A DNA stretch of 54,599 nucleotides, from NCBI GenBank assembly GCA_030267965.1, contig BRYA01000213.1, positions 1 to 54,599 of the forward strand. The letters are read 5' to 3'. Both the position numbers and the translations under genes were made by a program. The notes beneath the pieces were generated by a model, which worked only from the letters and a program-made list of their open reading frames with translations, was not told where the DNA came from and made no database searches. Position 1 is the stretch's first letter, and every line of letters starts with the position of its first letter. This DNA comes from Triparma columacea (lineage: Eukaryota; Sar; Bolidophyceae; Parmales; Triparmaceae). Positions 53,139 to 54,599 of the stretch are shown here, one piece after another.

Positions 53139-54599
53139 TCACATGACCATGTTGGTCGCGTGTATAGGTTCGAATCCAAGTTCGCTCATCGGTATCCCGA
53201 ACTCCCTCATTTTCTCTCTCGCTCCTTCCACCATTTGTTCATACGCTCCGCTCATCCTTTCCAGTTCCTCCTGCAGTTGTCTGGCCTGCTGGTTCTTCCC
53301 CTCCAGCACGTCGGTTATGCGCCCCTTCATTTGACCCAGTGTACCAGGCTCGAGGTTCGCCCTGCTTAGGACCTCGTTAACTGCGGCGTTCTGCTGCTCC
53401 GCGATGTCGTTCATCCCCTGGAGCTTCTTCTCTAGTAGGAGGTTGCGGAAACCTGACTTCTGCTGGGCCTCGTAAATCGTGGACGTGAACCGGGACTGCA
53501 GCTCGTCGGCCTCGCTCTTTACGGACCTGTACCGCTGCTGGAGGACCTGGTCTTGCCACTTGAGGCTCTGGTGCTGTCCCTCAATCTCTAGTAGTCTAGT
53601 CTTGACGTCCACCAGTTCCTCCTTCTCCTTCTTGTACTTCGTGAGCTCCCCGCTCAGGAACTCCACGTCGGCCCTCGCCTTCTTGAGGGGCTCCGACATC
53701 CTCGTGTGCTCCTTGTGGATCTCGTTCATCCTCTGTTCGTCCGCCTGTTCCTTCTTCTTCATCTCCGCTACCTCGTCCTTGAGGGACTTGATCAGGTCAA
53801 GGTTGTTGTGGGTGATGTCGTTGTAGTAGTTCTTGATCTCGCTGAACTCCTGCTCGTGGTCCTTCATCAGCTGCTTGATGTGGGCGTTCTTGCGCTCCTC
53901 AATCAGGGTCGTCTAAGGGAGGGTGGGCAGGGTGGTGGGCAGGGTGGTGGGCAGGGTGGTGGTTATCGTTAGCGTGGTGCAGAGATGAAACGTTGCGCGG
54001 TGGTAACTACCACTCACCTCGTTCTTGCGTCTTTTCTCTAGGCGCGACCTGACAGTTTTCATTTTCTTGTCGTAGTTCCTATGCAGCTCCGAGCTCTTCC
54101 TCTCGAACTCCTGCCTAAGTAGCGTGATCGCCCTGTCCTGCTGTTTCTTCAGGGACCTGATGTACCCCTCGTGGGAGAGCTCCACCTCCTTCTTCTCTAC
54201 CTTCATGGCCCTCTTGTCTGACTTGAGCTCGCTCTCCTTCGACCTGTTCTCATCCTGCAGGAGCTTGAGGGCTACCTCAGAGTCAGTCTTCGCGGTTGTC
54301 ACCTCGTTCTGGTGCTCGTAGAGGAGGTGCTTGACACGCTGCTTGTAGATCTTGATTATAACCTGGTGCTTCTCCTCAAGGTCTTGCAGCTCGCGGTCCT
54401 TGTTTCGAAGCTCAGCCTTCTTGTCCTGGGAGGAGCAGTTTGGGGTGTGTGCGGGTGTTGGAGGGGGGGGGAGGGGGAAGGTGAGCGATTTTAGGGGGAG
54501 GGTACGGGTGTACAAGGGCTCTGGGTCTCTCTCAGGGCTCAAAATAGAAGCAGCAAGGGCCTTCCGAACAGACTTCTCACCTCTAGCCTCTTCTTCTCA
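53139..54599 (-). CDS. DRC4: Dynein regulatory complex subunit 4 (GAS8), 5' partial
   Basis: Three exons are visible (54599-54581 partial, 54425-54018, 53912-53139; donors GTGAG, phase 0), giving the C-terminal 400 residues. DRC4 is a coiled-coil core subunit of the nexin-dynein regulatory complex in motile axonemes. The match is clear: Lys-Lys-Ala-Glu-Leu-Arg-Asn-Lys-Asp-Arg-Glu, then Tyr-Lys-Gln-Arg-Val-Lys-His-Leu-Leu-Tyr-Glu-His-Gln-Asn, then Leu-Arg-Gln-Glu-Phe-Glu-Arg. The last exon is coiled coil with Leu-Lys-Trp-Gln-Asp-Gln-Val-Leu-Gln-Gln-Arg-Tyr and ends Gly-Phe-Glu-Pro-Ile. The N-terminal part lies beyond the window. Its presence implies the organism makes, or has kept the genes for, a motile flagellum. 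Confidence 0.92.

Noticed and set aside
53164..53180. GGTTCGAATCC, a perfect tRNA B-box sequence
   Set aside because: It lies in the DRC4 coding exon (Gly-Phe-Glu-Pro on the minus strand). No acceptor stem or A-box at the proper distance forms a cloverleaf.
1..54599. CRISPR arrays, bacterial operons, riboswitches, insertion sequences, tRNA or rRNA genes
   Set aside because: None seen. The window is clearly intron-containing nuclear DNA, and no cloverleaf or rRNA-like block was found by eye on either strand.

Overview
This is a gene-dense window of a eukaryotic nuclear genome. Most genes are split by short spliceosomal introns. I could define 35 introns with matching reading-frame phases, and 28 of them start with GTGAG. 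Many 3' splice sites sit behind long runs of C rather than T. The gene content includes a dynein regulatory complex subunit, a kinesin-14, a fungal/plant-type fused ADE2 and a secreted protein with a cupredoxin-like end. This suggests a unicellular alga or protist with a flagellar gene set, perhaps a marine stramenopile. The lineage is inference; nothing in the window proves it.

Layout. Bases 1-139 hold the 3' end of a plus-strand gene. A previously hidden four-exon minus-strand gene (275-1465) follows, then ELP4 (2283-3485) and an LYR-motif protein (3526-3910), both minus and only 40 bases apart. An AT-rich divergent promoter leads to a TFIIS N-terminal (LW) domain protein on the plus strand (4654-6347). 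From 21404 down to 6432 the minus strand carries one giant gene: six exons and about 4747 residues, made of ankyrin repeats followed by eight copies of a roughly 500-residue TPR-like module. Next come the PP2A B55 subunit (minus) and, divergent from it, a C-terminal-motor kinesin with a 15-residue tandem repeat in its stalk. A GEN1-like nuclease (plus) faces CMSS1 (minus). Two unrelated multi-pass membrane proteins diverge from a 152-base promoter at 34196-34347. A five-finger C2H2 protein and RPN8 (plus) come next, then COG7 (minus).

The right third has a small basic protein, ADE2 (plus), a secreted Thr/Pro/Ser-rich protein with six-Cys repeats and a cupredoxin-like C-terminus, a small Cys-rich membrane protein and ADE1 (minus). 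ADE2 and ADE1 catalyse consecutive steps of purine synthesis and lie about 3.5 kb apart. A broken alpha-tubulin fragment follows. After it is an unidentified two-exon gene whose roughly 980-base intron contains three tandem ~300-base units. Each unit carries a core of about 138 bases ending in inverted repeats, and each boundary between units carries its own splice-donor-like site. A diverged fourth copy of the core lies inside intron 2 of RPN8, in the same orientation as transcription. This intron-restricted repeat family, which resembles introner elements, and the giant ANK-TPR gene are the two most interesting things here. The window ends inside DRC4 (minus, 5' partial).

Most genes do separate housekeeping jobs: tRNA modification, proteasome, Golgi tethering, ribosome assembly, phosphatase regulation and DNA repair. 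Only the ADE pair suggests a shared pathway.
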